64,000 bases of DNA from Theileria orientalis strain Shintoku (Eukaryota; Apicomplexa; Aconoidasida; Piroplasmida; Theileriidae), in the NCBI RefSeq assembly GCF_000740895.1, contig NC_025261.1, positions 2,046,001 through 2,110,000 of the forward strand. The letters run 5' to 3'. The translations under genes were made by a program, and so were the position numbers. Below the pieces are notes generated by a model. It searched no databases. It worked only from the letters and a program-made list of their open reading frames with translations, and had not been told where the DNA came from. Positions 9,601 through 19,141 of the stretch are shown here, piece after piece. The stretch's first letter is position 1; each line of letters starts with the position of its first letter.

Positions 9601-12600
9601 TACGGAAAGGAGGGAGGATACGTGAGAACGCAAAGCGACAGGTTCGAAGAAGTGTTCTCAGACGAAAACACGAAGGAAGACTCTATGGAAAAGGAAAAGG
9701 AAGTAGCAGAAGCACGCGGTGACGGATATAAAGACGGTTTCGATGATGCAGACGAGGAAGTGGGTGGTAGTAGGCCAGTATCTGGTGAGAAAGTACAGAA
9801 GCAATACGGAGGAAATGTAGCTGGTAGAAGGTCGGAAAAGGGAGATGGAAAAGAAGATGAAGAAGAATACGAGGAATCGTACGAAAGTAGTGATAAGATG
9901 ACAGGAAAAAAGCAACCAAGGAAAAGTGAAGTAAACGAGTTGGGATACCCAGTGATAGACCTGAACAACATGGATAAAATGAGGCAGGAGACTATCTCAG
10001 AAGAGGACCTGATGGGAACACCAAAAGGATCAAGTGAAGAGTTCGCAGAAGGAGAAACTGAGAGCGCAGAGTTCCTTGAAAGGTACCCTAAACAGAAGGA
10101 CAGCGAAGCGTCAGGATTGGAGTACGGAGGAGAAGATAAGGAATACGAAGGATACCCGACGCCTGAGTACCCGGAAGAAGAGAACGAATACGAAGAGGAG
10201 GAAGGAGATGATGATAACGAAGAAGAATTTGAAAACTACGAGGACGACGAGTACATGGACGAGGAAAATGACCTGGACCAGGTGGCGTCAGTGGTGGATG
10301 AGGATACGTACCACACGGAAAGAGTGAGAGGCTTGGCTAGAAGGTACCGTGAAAAGAACAAGTACGACCACGTTACCAGCAAATACGACCACGTCACCAA
10401 CAAATTTGACCGTAGAACCAAGTACCAGGACAGAGTAGGAGCTGATGAATACAGACAAGACAGAGGAAAACTTGATGGCAAATACGATAGCACAGTGAAA
10501 GGGGATAGGTCAGGGCACACAAGAGTTAACAATCAAAGGGTAAAAGAAGAAAAAAGAGGTCAAATAATGTACAAGGAGGAGGAAGATGATGTGGAAGCAC
10601 ACTTGGGACAAGAAAGGAAGTCAAGAAGAGAAAGCAGGAAGAGAGAAAGGAAACTGAGAGCGCGAGATGATGAAAAGTACAACGGAAAGCACTACTACAA
10701 CGACTACTACGACGATAACTACAAGGAGCCAGTGTACTCAGACGACTACGAGTACGGAAAGCATGACCAGTTCTACCAATACGGCAAGAACGACAGACAT
10801 GATAAGTACGGTAAGCCTGACAAATACGGCAAGTATGTCCACGACTACGTCCACAATAAACACATGTACGATGACCACAGTAAACACAAGTACGACGACC
10901 ACAATAAGTACAAGTATGACCCCAGAGGTGATAGGCATCACAGGGATCAGGAGTTTGAAAAGGCACATTACACTAAACCTAGGAAATCTGAGCACAATCG
11001 CAACCACAAGTACGACAATGAGCACGAGAGTCTTATGAGAAGTAAAACATACCCTATGAAGTCTGAGGAAGCTGATCTGTACGGAATGTATGGACAAGCA
11101 TACAACGAAGAGCCATACGAAGAGGAAGGGTACGAGCACAGAAGGCACAGAGGATACACACAGACAGGGTTCGGAGGATATAGCAACTACCTGCAGACAA
11201 ACTACACAAACTACGCAAACGAGTACGCAGCACCAACATTCAGAAACTACGCAGACAAAATGAACTATATCCACTTCAGCACAGCATCATCAAGAGAAAA
11301 TATATACAATAACGACTATAACGACTACGAGAGAAGGTACGGAGTCGAAAGAGACGGATATGAAAAAAGTTACAGAAACGGATACAGGAATGGACATGGA
11401 AACGGTTACGGAAACGGTTATGGAAACGGTTATGGCAACGAAAACGAAAACAGTTACGTAAACGCCTTTGGAAACGGTTATGGAAACGGATACAGGAATG
11501 GTTATGGCAACGAAAACGAAAACAGTTATGGAAACGGTTATGGACCGTACGAAGAAAGGTACCAGGAAAAGTACAGAGGAAGAATAGTAGAAGTGAACGA
11601 AGAGGAGCTGGAAAACGAAGATAACGCCAATGAGGACCGCTACGGAAAGTACGTTAAAATAGCAAACGACCAGGAAAGAACACTGAAGAGTTACCTCATC
11701 CACGAAGCATCGAGCTCAAACTCAAGAAGAGGAAGCTACGACAAGAAATTAGGCGAAGAAGGAGAAGGAGTATCGAGAACGGTGTATGAGCAGAGGACAT
11801 ATGAAAACAAAATGAGAGAAGCAGGAGTGAAAGGGGATGGAAAGAAGGATGATGGAAAGGTCCACGAGGAAGTGGAAGAAGTGGACGACGAAATGAATAA
11901 CAAAAGAGTGGAGAAGTTGGAAGAGGAAGGATTTGTTGGTGAGAAGGAAAAGGAAGAAAAGGTGATAGAGGAAGCAGAGGAGAGAATGGGAGACTCGAAC
12001 GCGACTGAACAGTCTGACAACATGGAGTTCAGCAACAAGGCGAACACGGACATGAACACGAACCTGGAAAGCCGCATGGGAAGCGGCTCCGACGAGGAAA
12101 TGGCCGAAAACATGGACGACGACGTCATGTCGAACTCGCAAACAGTGAAGAAGGTAATCAAGGGAGGAGGAGACGTGATCTACGAGGACAGCATGCTCTC
12201 AGTAAGGTACGCACAAGCGACGAAGTTCAGCCCGAGCCACTACGACGCAGGATACACAGGAGACAACGAGGCGACGCTGGAAATCACGCTGACAGTGCAG
12301 AACACGTCGCTCTTCTCGTACACGCTCTCATTCGACTACTCGAACTTCGAAAACTTCCCAATGAACCTGAAGTTCCTCAACAGGAAGTTCAGGGGCGTGG
12401 AGGCGAACCCGGGAGAACGCCTGGTGCACAAATTCAGCGCACTCTGCTTCGGACCCTTCGTGGGACTGCCCAAACTCGTCATCAGGGCAAACCTGGACGT
12501 GAACAAGCAGCGCCTGCTGCACGTATACCTGCCAGTGGCAGTCTCCTGCTTCTTCACGCCGAGCCTGGACCTCTCGAGCCTGTCAGAGAAGTACTTCAAC

Positions 12601-12912
12601 TCGGACAAGTTCAAGCACATCATGAAGAACAAGGTCTACTTCAACGCGCACAAGAAGGTGCACCTGGCGCAGCTGCTGAACATCGTGACGGGCTTCGGCA
12701 GGTTCAGGCTGCTGCAGCAGGCGGAAAACTGCTACTACCTCGCATCGACCTTCTCCGCGCCCTTCTACGCGAGCTCGCGCGAGCTCTACCGCTTCACGAT
12801 CTTCGCGATGGTGGAGGCCACGGGCAGCCACTACCACGTGCACGTGTCCTCGGACTCGTACAGGCTCGCGAACGCGACCTCGATGCTCCTGAAGTACCTG
12901 CTGCAGAATTAG
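6697..12912 (+). CDS. Giant low-complexity protein with C-terminal adaptin appendage domain (2071 aa)
   Basis: The last 240 or so residues resemble the two-part appendage (ear) of AP-2 alpha-adaptin: an Ig-like sandwich (TLEITLTVQNTS to LPVAVSCFFTP) followed by a platform subdomain. Such ears recruit endocytic accessory proteins. The usual alpha-adaptin armadillo trunk is missing. Instead there is an N-terminal helical region of about 170 residues, possibly ENTH/VHS-like but unconfirmed, and then about 1,500 residues of disordered sequence: acidic E/D tracts, Lys-Tyr-Asp-His repeats (about residues 1330-1420) and Gly-Tyr-Asn repeats (about 1565-1620). Residues 877-905 are the cassette shared with the VPS54-like gene. 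The protein probably acts in clathrin/adaptor traffic, comparable to atypical endocytic factors of other apicomplexans. Single exon; the start at 6697 is the first ATG of the frame. Confidence 0.7.
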   Translation: MPFFACHSRVDIPRDLIHYSTKEIEKKFAEIACSYSHEASKVLAQNLLNECSIRNTKVLCSLGYYALTNPGVSVVNKTNIVQMFVVMSQVREYYSLLVFRSGILRLLYKFGMVLKTENRYCFKKTVSRSEYLKFSKYVVHTIEELSNPNSYPNLCTDGVPAGVRRLTEAAKAVKAKLVKKGVRYTISSWDMPYHRNGSLNTLGGSDDMVSVKSFSERFTDLQNNVDVIETEIEGHQIFSREVGTNQENGADEMMISDFISTLSLYEYKAQNLIQESVESEEMAHYEELVNMLDYIKHMINRLKSKICVTLDPTYVGENMDSAEYRSTYRARRSGLEQRTVAPDGLQAMQGAGGDIAQANDFNPFPQAQTYPVINDYPISYPAHNTSGYGHPEDRFDNTSEQPTNYSYENLVQNINYVNNYINNTLNTNEPQFGTRKIDFGLKEQLDKSKSESLEGRRLQTHEQPEKATIKLSSEDSLFKQGSELKIEGFDANETTDVLNYKGSFDLEHPHKSTDPRLPNIKSKDSSAADSTPDASSSKEASAPLIKKSSESRPSSFELRVGKAEKHEGGMPTEAGLERMDPEDSVESDGDDPELNTEMLYVMDTLKRINTYLESKPPKFVANSRSFQTIQSTPHPYTDSANSVNLVRGISEKELTKMDEVEHMKIKMKREEALMRDRVPARAPATKETAPTAKVGATSSATDPGGEGAARERNQLFDSFDENLVLRLANAHAPRKSATVGSSVSQFDNQLRSSSMSSGSAQDYPISLTHYRPQPHQQFHQPRQHTLESSSSGAGLSTGQTVATMVSRSGARVSEEEAAEEALKDLVKELGVQVGAESMAKVANTWSGTFASNNYPRVSYRHSHSCDSANECGGGTSRSYEEYGVPEDQGKDAKGIHTGASVSSKLIFKKGIPSDTLRSRIMTRSIDTSNEFNVNSEYVLDAENDLKQLKKLTKLLLLREEEIDERMLGYGKEGGYVRTQSDRFEEVFSDENTKEDSMEKEKEVAEARGDGYKDGFDDADEEVGGSRPVSGEKVQKQYGGNVAGRRSEKGDGKEDEEEYEESYESSDKMTGKKQPRKSEVNELGYPVIDLNNMDKMRQETISEEDLMGTPKGSSEEFAEGETESAEFLERYPKQKDSEASGLEYGGEDKEYEGYPTPEYPEEENEYEEEEGDDDNEEEFENYEDDEYMDEENDLDQVASVVDEDTYHTERVRGLARRYREKNKYDHVTSKYDHVTNKFDRRTKYQDRVGADEYRQDRGKLDGKYDSTVKGDRSGHTRVNNQRVKEEKRGQIMYKEEEDDVEAHLGQERKSRRESRKRERKLRARDDEKYNGKHYYNDYYDDNYKEPVYSDDYEYGKHDQFYQYGKNDRHDKYGKPDKYGKYVHDYVHNKHMYDDHSKHKYDDHNKYKYDPRGDRHHRDQEFEKAHYTKPRKSEHNRNHKYDNEHESLMRSKTYPMKSEEADLYGMYGQAYNEEPYEEEGYEHRRHRGYTQTGFGGYSNYLQTNYTNYANEYAAPTFRNYADKMNYIHFSTASSRENIYNNDYNDYERRYGVERDGYEKSYRNGYRNGHGNGYGNGYGNGYGNENENSYVNAFGNGYGNGYRNGYGNENENSYGNGYGPYEERYQEKYRGRIVEVNEEELENEDNANEDRYGKYVKIANDQERTLKSYLIHEASSSNSRRGSYDKKLGEEGEGVSRTVYEQRTYENKMREAGVKGDGKKDDGKVHEEVEEVDDEMNNKRVEKLEEEGFVGEKEKEEKVIEEAEERMGDSNATEQSDNMEFSNKANTDMNTNLESRMGSGSDEEMAENMDDDVMSNSQTVKKVIKGGGDVIYEDSMLSVRYAQATKFSPSHYDAGYTGDNEATLEITLTVQNTSLFSYTLSFDYSNFENFPMNLKFLNRKFRGVEANPGERLVHKFSALCFGPFVGLPKLVIRANLDVNKQRLLHVYLPVAVSCFFTPSLDLSSLSEKYFNSDKFKHIMKNKVYFNAHKKVHLAQLLNIVTGFGRFRLLQQAENCYYLASTFSAPFYASSRELYRFTIFAMVEATGSHYHVHVSSDSYRLANATSMLLKYLLQN
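9325..9411 (+). other. 29-codon cassette, copy 2 (inside the adaptin-ear gene)
   Basis: In frame, residues 877-905. It differs from copy 1 at nine bases. Four of those are silent third-position changes, and the rest fall in one four-codon variable block (PEDQ against LDEA). It lies 5.8 kb from copy 1 on the opposite strand. Confidence 0.95.
11375..11550 (+). repeat. Gly-Tyr-Gly-Asn coding repeat
   Basis: Tandem 12-bp units encode GNGY, interspersed with two longer GNENENSY blocks. In frame, within the disordered middle of the adaptin-ear protein. Confidence 0.85.
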
Positions 12913-13355
12913 CTGGGCGCAGCCAACGCAAGCCAATTAAGGCAACTGAACAAATTGGGCTATCGTCCCAAACAAATTAATGAATGATGGGCCACAGTCC
13001 CAAACACTTTAATGAATGATGGGCCACAGTCCCAAACAAATTAATGAATGATGGGCCATCTGTCTCAAACAAGGACTGAGAGGCAGTCGCGAGCCCTATT
13101 AGCGGCAGTTCAAAGGATTCTAATCGTTCTAAAGTTTCAATAAAGGTTCATTTAAAAATAGGCACTTTAATCTCTTTTTTTTAAATACACAATACATACA
13201 CACTACAGATAGTAAACAAGAACCAGGGTGTATAAATGCATAGAATGGTCGTATAACGAAAGCATAGCCGAAAAGAAAGTAGAGTTTGAGATGGTGTATG
13301 AGTGTGTAGTTGCCTGACTACGAAGTGAGAACTTAGTGTAAAATAGCGAAAATAT
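12913..13355. other. Spacer with a 32-bp tandem repeat
   Basis: Three and a half copies of a 32-bp unit (core aatgaatgatgggcc followed by acagtcccaaac) occupy about 12947-13070. They lie just 3' of the adaptin-ear stop, so they are probably in its 3' UTR. The rest is AT-rich and should hold the promoter of the OB-fold gene. Confidence 0.8.
12947..13070. repeat. 32-bp minisatellite in a 3' flank
   Basis: The repeat phase is set by aatgaatgat beginning at 12979, 13011 and 13043, with a degenerate half copy before and a diverged end after. Confidence 0.9.
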
Positions 13356-14094
13356 ATGAACGAAACGATCCCGACCAAGTCGGAATTCTCAAAAATAAAA
13401 ACCCTGAAACCAGGGCTTAAGAACATATCGCTCTACGGAGTGATCGTGGAGTTCCTGAACGATCCGCCGCAAAGTACGACTGAAGCGAGAGCATACAGGT
13501 ACCACTACAGACTGGCAGACAGCTCAGGAAGCATATCGCTGGCAGTTCCGCACGGAATCCTGCAAGACACGGTCTCGAAGCTGACATCGTGTGTGAAGGC
13601 GTCATCGGGACACAACTCATCGAAAGTAGAAGAGTATCTGTTTACAAAGGTAAGCAAGTAAGCTGAAAGCAGTAAATAAACAGCAATTGAGAAACAGATA
13701 GGTAGAAAAGGTATATGTGGATACACAAGGGTTAACAATTGATTAGAACCACTTTTTTGACAAGGATTCCAACCCAGGCTTCGCAGTGAAGGAGGCGCAG
13801 GTGTTTTTAACGACGACCGGAGACCAAAGAGCCATAAACTCGGAGTTTGAGGAGGACTCGGACTGGAACGGGTGGAGCGAGGACGAGGAGGTCGGCGGCG
13901 ACTCGCTCAAGTGGCTGCTGCAGCCTGGGGACCTGATATACGTGCAGTCGGCGCTGACGACCTGGTCCCACGGGCAGCTCGTGCTCGTGCCCGGCGACTC
14001 GAAGCACAACTACGTAAGGAAGGTGGGCAGGCTCCCGGGCGAGTTTCGGCTGGAGCCGGACGTGAGCAGGCAGCTCTCGACTCAGAAGGACTAG
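13356..14094 (+). CDS. SOSS-B/hSSB1-like OB-fold single-stranded DNA-binding protein (two exons)
   Basis: SOSS-B (NABP/hSSB) proteins bind single-stranded DNA in repair and transcription-linked complexes. Exons are 13356-13649 and 13747-14094, with a 97-nt GT-AG intron, both in phase 0, giving 213 residues. The opening IKTLKPGLKNISLYGVIVE matches the family start (KPGLKN plus first strand). YRLADSSGSISLAV is the DKTGSI-type strand, and LLQPGDLIYVQSA is the QPGDII-type strand. Between these halves the protein carries an insertion of about 70 residues, including a very acidic stretch (EFEEDSDWNGWSEDEE) absent from typical family members. There is no long C-terminal tail. The exact acceptor is inferred from frame continuity. 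Confidence 0.7.
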
Positions 14095-14362
14095 GGCCAG
14101 CCCGCCGCAACCATAATGTACAATAGCGACGGCACTACACACTAGAACCGACTTCGACAGCTCCTGGCGTTGCATCTGTGCTAACACACCAGAGCCATAT
14201 TACCCAGGGCAACCATAATACACTGAGTAACCATATTACCCATATTACCCATAGCAACCATAGTACCCATATTACCCAGGTCAACCATAATACCCTGAGC
14301 AACCATAGAAACCGTAACAATAGGAATAAGCATAATAAAAAACAACATTAAGGGGCGGTAAT
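14095..14362. repeat. Short interrupted repeats between convergent genes
   Basis: Between the OB-fold stop and the FKBP stop, 14186-14320 holds many degenerate copies of a 12-14-bp word (accatattaccca, with variants caaccataatac). No ORF or RNA structure is supported. Confidence 0.7.
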
Positions 14363-15385
14363 TTACTTAAAAAGGTTACTGTACACCTTCTTGTCCTTTT
14401 CATTGCACTCCCGCAGCCTGCTCTTGGCAACGCTCAAGTAGTTCAAGGCGTCCTTGTTGTCCCTGTCGAGTTTTAGGACCTCGTTGAGGTCGCCAATGGC
14501 CTTTTCAAACTCGAACTCGTGGATTCGAGCAAGGGCCCTCCTGAAGTAGCCCTTGACGCTGGCCTTGTCGAGCTTTAGGGCCTCGCTGGCACTCGACTCA
14601 GCACTCTTGTAGTTGGCGACCTTCAGGTGGCAGTTGGCCAAGTTCAAGTGGCACTGCAGCAGAGTGGTGTTTGCCTCCTTCCGAGACTCCTCAGGCCACT
14701 CGGAGGCCTCGTCCAAGTAGTCGACGGCCTCAGAGTACAGGGAGATGGCGGAGGTGAAGTTGCCGAAGCTGAACTTGGAGTTCCCCTGGGCCTTGAGGTC
14801 CCTGGAGACCTGAATCTTCTCGTCGATGGAAAGCTCCCACTTGTTCTTCGGCTTGACGCGGGTGTTGATGAGCTCAATTTCAAACTGCAAGAGGGTTAAA
14901 AATAAGTAAAGGGGTAGGGCCAGAGGCAGAAATCGTAGCTAAAAGTACCTTTAAAACGGAATTCGGCGGTATCGACTCGCCGGCTCCAGATTCTCCATAG
15001 CCGTAATTGGGCTGAATGACGAACTCGGAGCGTTCGCCAACCTTCATGGTGGAGACCCCGAGGTCCCACCCCTTGATCACGTTCCCGTTGCCCAGCTCGA
15101 ACTTGAAGGTGGTGTTCCGATCATCTAATTAACATTAACGACTCCATACACATGGATAGGTGGTGGTAAATACATAATATACGTGGACGTACATGACGAA
15201 TCGAAAACTTTCCCAGACTCCAGCTTCCCTGTGTAATGGACCTCCACCTCGTGACCGTTTTCTGGCCTAAAACAGAAACATAAAAACAAAATCAATCAAC
15301 AAACTAACGATTCGTTGGAATCTGAGGGTTTTAACACGGTTTTGAGAACTCCACCGTCGCCACTAACGTCAATAGGCTCACCCAT
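14363..15385 (-). CDS. FKBP-type peptidyl-prolyl isomerase with C-terminal TPR domain (282 aa, four exons)
   Basis: This would catalyse prolyl cis-trans isomerisation and probably serves as an Hsp90 co-chaperone. Exons on the minus strand are 15309-15385, 15193-15266, 14949-15124 and 14363-14884. The introns of 42, 68 and 64 nt are all GT-AG and in frame. The FKBP domain (residues 1-115) shows VHYTGKLESGKVFDSS, the NGNVIKGWDLG turn, FVIQPNYGYGE and the closing PPNSVLKFEIELI strand. Residues 130-265 hold about three TPR helix pairs (KAQGNSKFSFGNFTSAISLY; LNLANCHLKVANYKSA; GYFRRALARIHEFEFEKA). The start is chosen because residues 1-25 (MGEPIDVSGDGGVLK) match the usual FKBP N-terminus. Confidence 0.88.
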
Positions 15386-15667
15386 TTCAAAGTTTTAGAA
15401 AAAATAGATTATTAGAGATTCCTAAATCTCAACGAAAATATAAGAAACAACAAGCAATACTGGCGATTACAAAGTAAATTGGAAAGTGATTAATGAGTGT
15501 TTATCAATAATTTGTCAGACACACTATATACACCCACAAATTATAAATAATTAACTAAATAATCGTCACATTTTAGTTTATAATATTTAAAATGTATACA
15601 TGAAAGCAAATAATGTATGTGATACATACAATGTGTAGAAAACAGCTGTAAAATAGGAATTAAAAAG

Positions 15668-18604
15668 ATGAAAACACAAAGAATATTAATATTTTACTAT
15701 ATCGCAGTTTTCCTGTCATTCTTCTACTTTAAGTACATATCATTGCTAAAAAATGAAAGGAATCCAATTAACCTTAAGAGAGTAAACATGTTAAAGGGGC
15801 TCGAAACGAGACCATTCGAGAATAAATTCTACGTGTACCACGATAACTATCACCTTAGCAAGAAGGTGTCAATCAAGTTAAACCAGTTCATAAGCGTAAA
15901 TGGGCTGCCCACGTCACTCTCACACGTGGAATCCTACGGCTCAGACCACCAGGCGGACGACTTCACACACTCGACACTGGAAGGTAAGCACTTAGTAAAA
16001 AAGATAATGCGTAGAAATCACGAATCTGGAAAAGCCATTCATAGTGATCGTGAATTCCAGCGACATTGAAACTGCCCCGAGCCAGGACCAGGTGAAAAAC
16101 GGGGGGAGCGCAATTAAGGACCTGGACTTCAACCTGACGATCAAGGGAGGGAACACACTGATATTTACCCTCCTGAAAAACTACATTTACACGGAGCAGG
16201 GCTGCGAAAGAATGTTCGCGCTGATCAAGAGGATATTCCTAATCAACGACTACAGAAGGCTGAGGCCGACGGTGGATGTAAACTTCGTGCTGCTGAGCAC
16301 CCAGGGAAGAGTCTACTGGGACTTCAAGGCAATGCTTAACGACTACCTGAACAACATGATAGCCTGCCTCTCACTGTTCCACGACGTGAACCTCCACTCG
16401 AGGGTGGTTTCGAACACAGATTTGTACTCGAAGCTGTCGACGACAACAAGCGTCGTCAAAGTGGAATGCGACTCCATAGAGACTGTAGTTGACAACGCCG
16501 AGGCGCCAAGTATACTTCAAATTGGAGATGAAAGTAACACGAGTGATCAGAACAGCAAAGAGAGCAACACTAGTGCTGACAATGAGGGCGATGACGATAC
16601 TAAAGGTGCCGACGTTGATGCAGATAACGATACCCACGGCAATGACGATGACACTAACGACACCGATGATGACACTAACGACACCGATGATGACACTAAC
16701 GACAGCGATGATAGTGATAATTATGTCACATCTGGTGGTTTCCGTGAGGAAAACGATGGTAATGGTGGTGAAGGTGCCAATGAAAATGACACTGAGACTG
16801 GACACAATCCAAACGAAGTTAACAGTGATACTGAGAGTGAAACTACTGCTACCGAAGGCAATACAAGTGATAATAACGCCAATGTTTCTAATCCTGATGA
16901 AGTTAGCTCTGAGGAAGACAATTCCGATACCACTAACCATAACCCAAATAACTCTGATACTGCTACTCATAATACGACCACAGATAATACTACGGATTCC
17001 AATAACGCTAGTCCTAACAGAACCAATGATGATACCGTTAACTCAGGTGAAGTAAAGTCTGACACAACTACTCATAATACCACGGATCCTAATACAACCG
17101 ATAATGATACCATTAACTCTATTGAAGTAAAGTCTGACACGACTACTCATAATACCACGGATCCTAATACAACCGATAATGATACCATTAACTCTATTGA
17201 AGTAAAGTCTGACACGACTACTCATATTAACACGGATGCCATTGAAACGGACGACGGCATAAACGATAGAATACAAGGCTATGTCAATAAAAGTAAGCCC
17301 ACGAAAGTGACCACTAAAAAGATAGTTAAAGAAGTTGAACATGTCACAGTAGAGTTGAACACAGAATTTTACAACTTCTTCGAAGCACTGGGGAACGTGG
17401 ATGTCGCAATCAAGGATAACCACTACTACAGGAACTCACTTAACTTTTACCTAGTGCTGACAGATAAACAGACCTTTATAAAGGACCCAATGACAGAAGA
17501 AAGAAGGCAAAGCTTCACAATAGAAAACCTAGGAGTCTTTTTATTTACGACACTGGAGGAACTAAGGGCAGGGAGTGACAGCGTATGTGGCAGCGCTGGG
17601 AGCGGCAGGGGATCAGAAAGTGCGGAGGGCACGCACGTGTTGAGCGACAGTGAAATAACGCAAGTGCTTTCCTCCTGGGTCACACACGTGAGGCACCTCT
17701 ACGACCTCCCAGCGACCAAGAGTGAGTTTGTGCTGAGTCTAGCGAACCCAGACGAGAATATGAGGGCCGAGTCGGACGACAAGTACGTCCTTTCCTCAAA
17801 GTCCGACATAGAACTTAAGTTCGGCCTGCAGTTCCAGGACCCAGTGGGCATGGCATTCTACGGCTTCGAGGTGCACAAGATGGCAAAGTCGCTGGTGTTC
17901 GCATACGCGAAGGCGACCTTCGAAAACCTGGCGAAGCTGGAGGCCCTGACGAAGGTGTCGTACAACACGCAGGTGCCGAAGTCGACGGCGCAGCATGCTA
18001 ACGTAAGTCCCAATAGCGAATTACACACTACGCCACTGACGATGTTGACGCCATCACGTTGGAACTTACAAACTAGTGGCAGTTAGATATTGCTAGACAA
18101 CAGTTATCAATAGCTACCTAACAATACCTAGAAACAATATTTACAATTACCTAACAATACCTAGAAACAATATTTACAATTACCTAACAATACCTAGAAA
18201 CAATATTTACAATTACCTAACAATACCTAGAAACAATATTTACAATTACCTAACATTACATGGTAACAACTACCTCCAATCAGTAAAAACACCTGCCAGT
18301 ATCACTATTTTATGATTGATGATAAATGTAGAACTCTATGGACGCACTCGAGTACCTAATGGGAACAAAGGAGTTGGACGATACGCATTTTAATCAAATG
18401 GACAAGAACCAGACGTTGCTATTGGTGGCAAAGTATGCATTTTTGGAGAGCCTGGAGGCGTTGTCAGACGATCAGATGTTTAACAAGAACGTGCTGTCCT
18501 ACGAACATCAGTTGGCAGTGTTCATGTGCGACGTGTTTCCGTTTGCATTCCCAGTGCTTGTATACATGTTAAAGCTGCTGACTGAGAGGATGAAGAACAG
18601 ATAA
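15668..18604 (+). CDS. PIGS: PIG-S-like GPI transamidase subunit (858 aa, three exons)
   Basis: PIG-S is a subunit of the ER complex that attaches GPI anchors to proteins, which matters for parasite surface antigens. Exons are 15668-15983, 16015-18002 and 18332-18604, with introns of 31 and 329 nt. An N-terminal membrane helix (residues 6-27) precedes the luminal domain: YWDFKAMLNDYLNN, then LGVFLFTTLEEL, then WVTHVRHLYDLPA, then FYGFEVHKMAKSLVFAYAKA. The last exon contains the helical end and a C-terminal membrane helix (FPFAFPVLVYMLKLL). Both termini in membrane helices is the PIG-S topology. Residues of about 155-425 are a D/T/N-rich insert with tandem repeats, making the protein about 300 residues longer than animal PIG-S. 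Confidence 0.75.
16645..17240 (+). repeat. Tandem coding repeats in the PIG-S insert
   Basis: Three 21-bp units encode DDTNDTD-type repeats at about 16648-16710. Then two full and one partial 75-bp units (beginning gaagtaaagtctgacac) lie at about 17048-17235. All keep the reading frame. Confidence 0.9.
18116..18254 (+). repeat. 33-bp minisatellite inside PIG-S intron 2
   Basis: Four near-perfect 33-bp units (starting acctaacaatacctag) fill much of the 329-nt intron between 18003 and 18331. Other introns of this gene and most in the window are about 30-40 nt. Confidence 0.92.
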
Positions 18605-19141
18605 TGTAGTAACTTATAAATTACGCAGTGTGTATATTTTATCATAGTGAGATGGAGTCATAGTACTATTTAATGTCAAACGCTATCATAGTACTATTTA
18701 ATGTCAAACGCTATCATAGTAATATTTAATGTCAAACGCTATCATAGTTAGATTCTCATAGGTGGATGTCACTACTCAGAAGCTACCAGTTGGTCATATG
18801 CTTTCTGATACCATATCATAGTTAGACGCTGTAGTAGGTAGTTGCTACTAAGAATACCAGTGGATACCATACTCAGTTAATACAATAATACTCAGTGGAT
18901 ACCATAATCTGTAAATACCATACTCACTAGGTACCATTGTCTGTGGAAACAATGACCAGTGGATACCATACTCAATTAATACAATATTGCTACCATAATC
19001 TGTGGATACAATATTGCTACAATAGTCATTAAATACCATAAGTAATAATGGAAAGAAGAGGAACTAAATATGTAGTACAACAGAAAATAGTTAGAACAGC
19101 GAAGGAAGCATAAGTAAAGGCAGAAAAATGATAGTAAAAGA
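18605..19141. other. Repeat-rich spacer between PIG-S and actin stops
   Basis: A 28-bp unit (tcatagtactatttaatgtc plus aaacgcta) is repeated three times at 18658-18741. From about 18860 to 19035 a degenerate word around ggataccata/caatac recurs many times. The genes on both sides converge, so these repeats lie in overlapping 3' flanks. No gene is seen. Confidence 0.8.

Noticed and set aside
18116..18254. CRISPR-like array
   Set aside because: The units are directly adjacent with no unique spacers; these are ordinary minisatellites in a eukaryotic intron.
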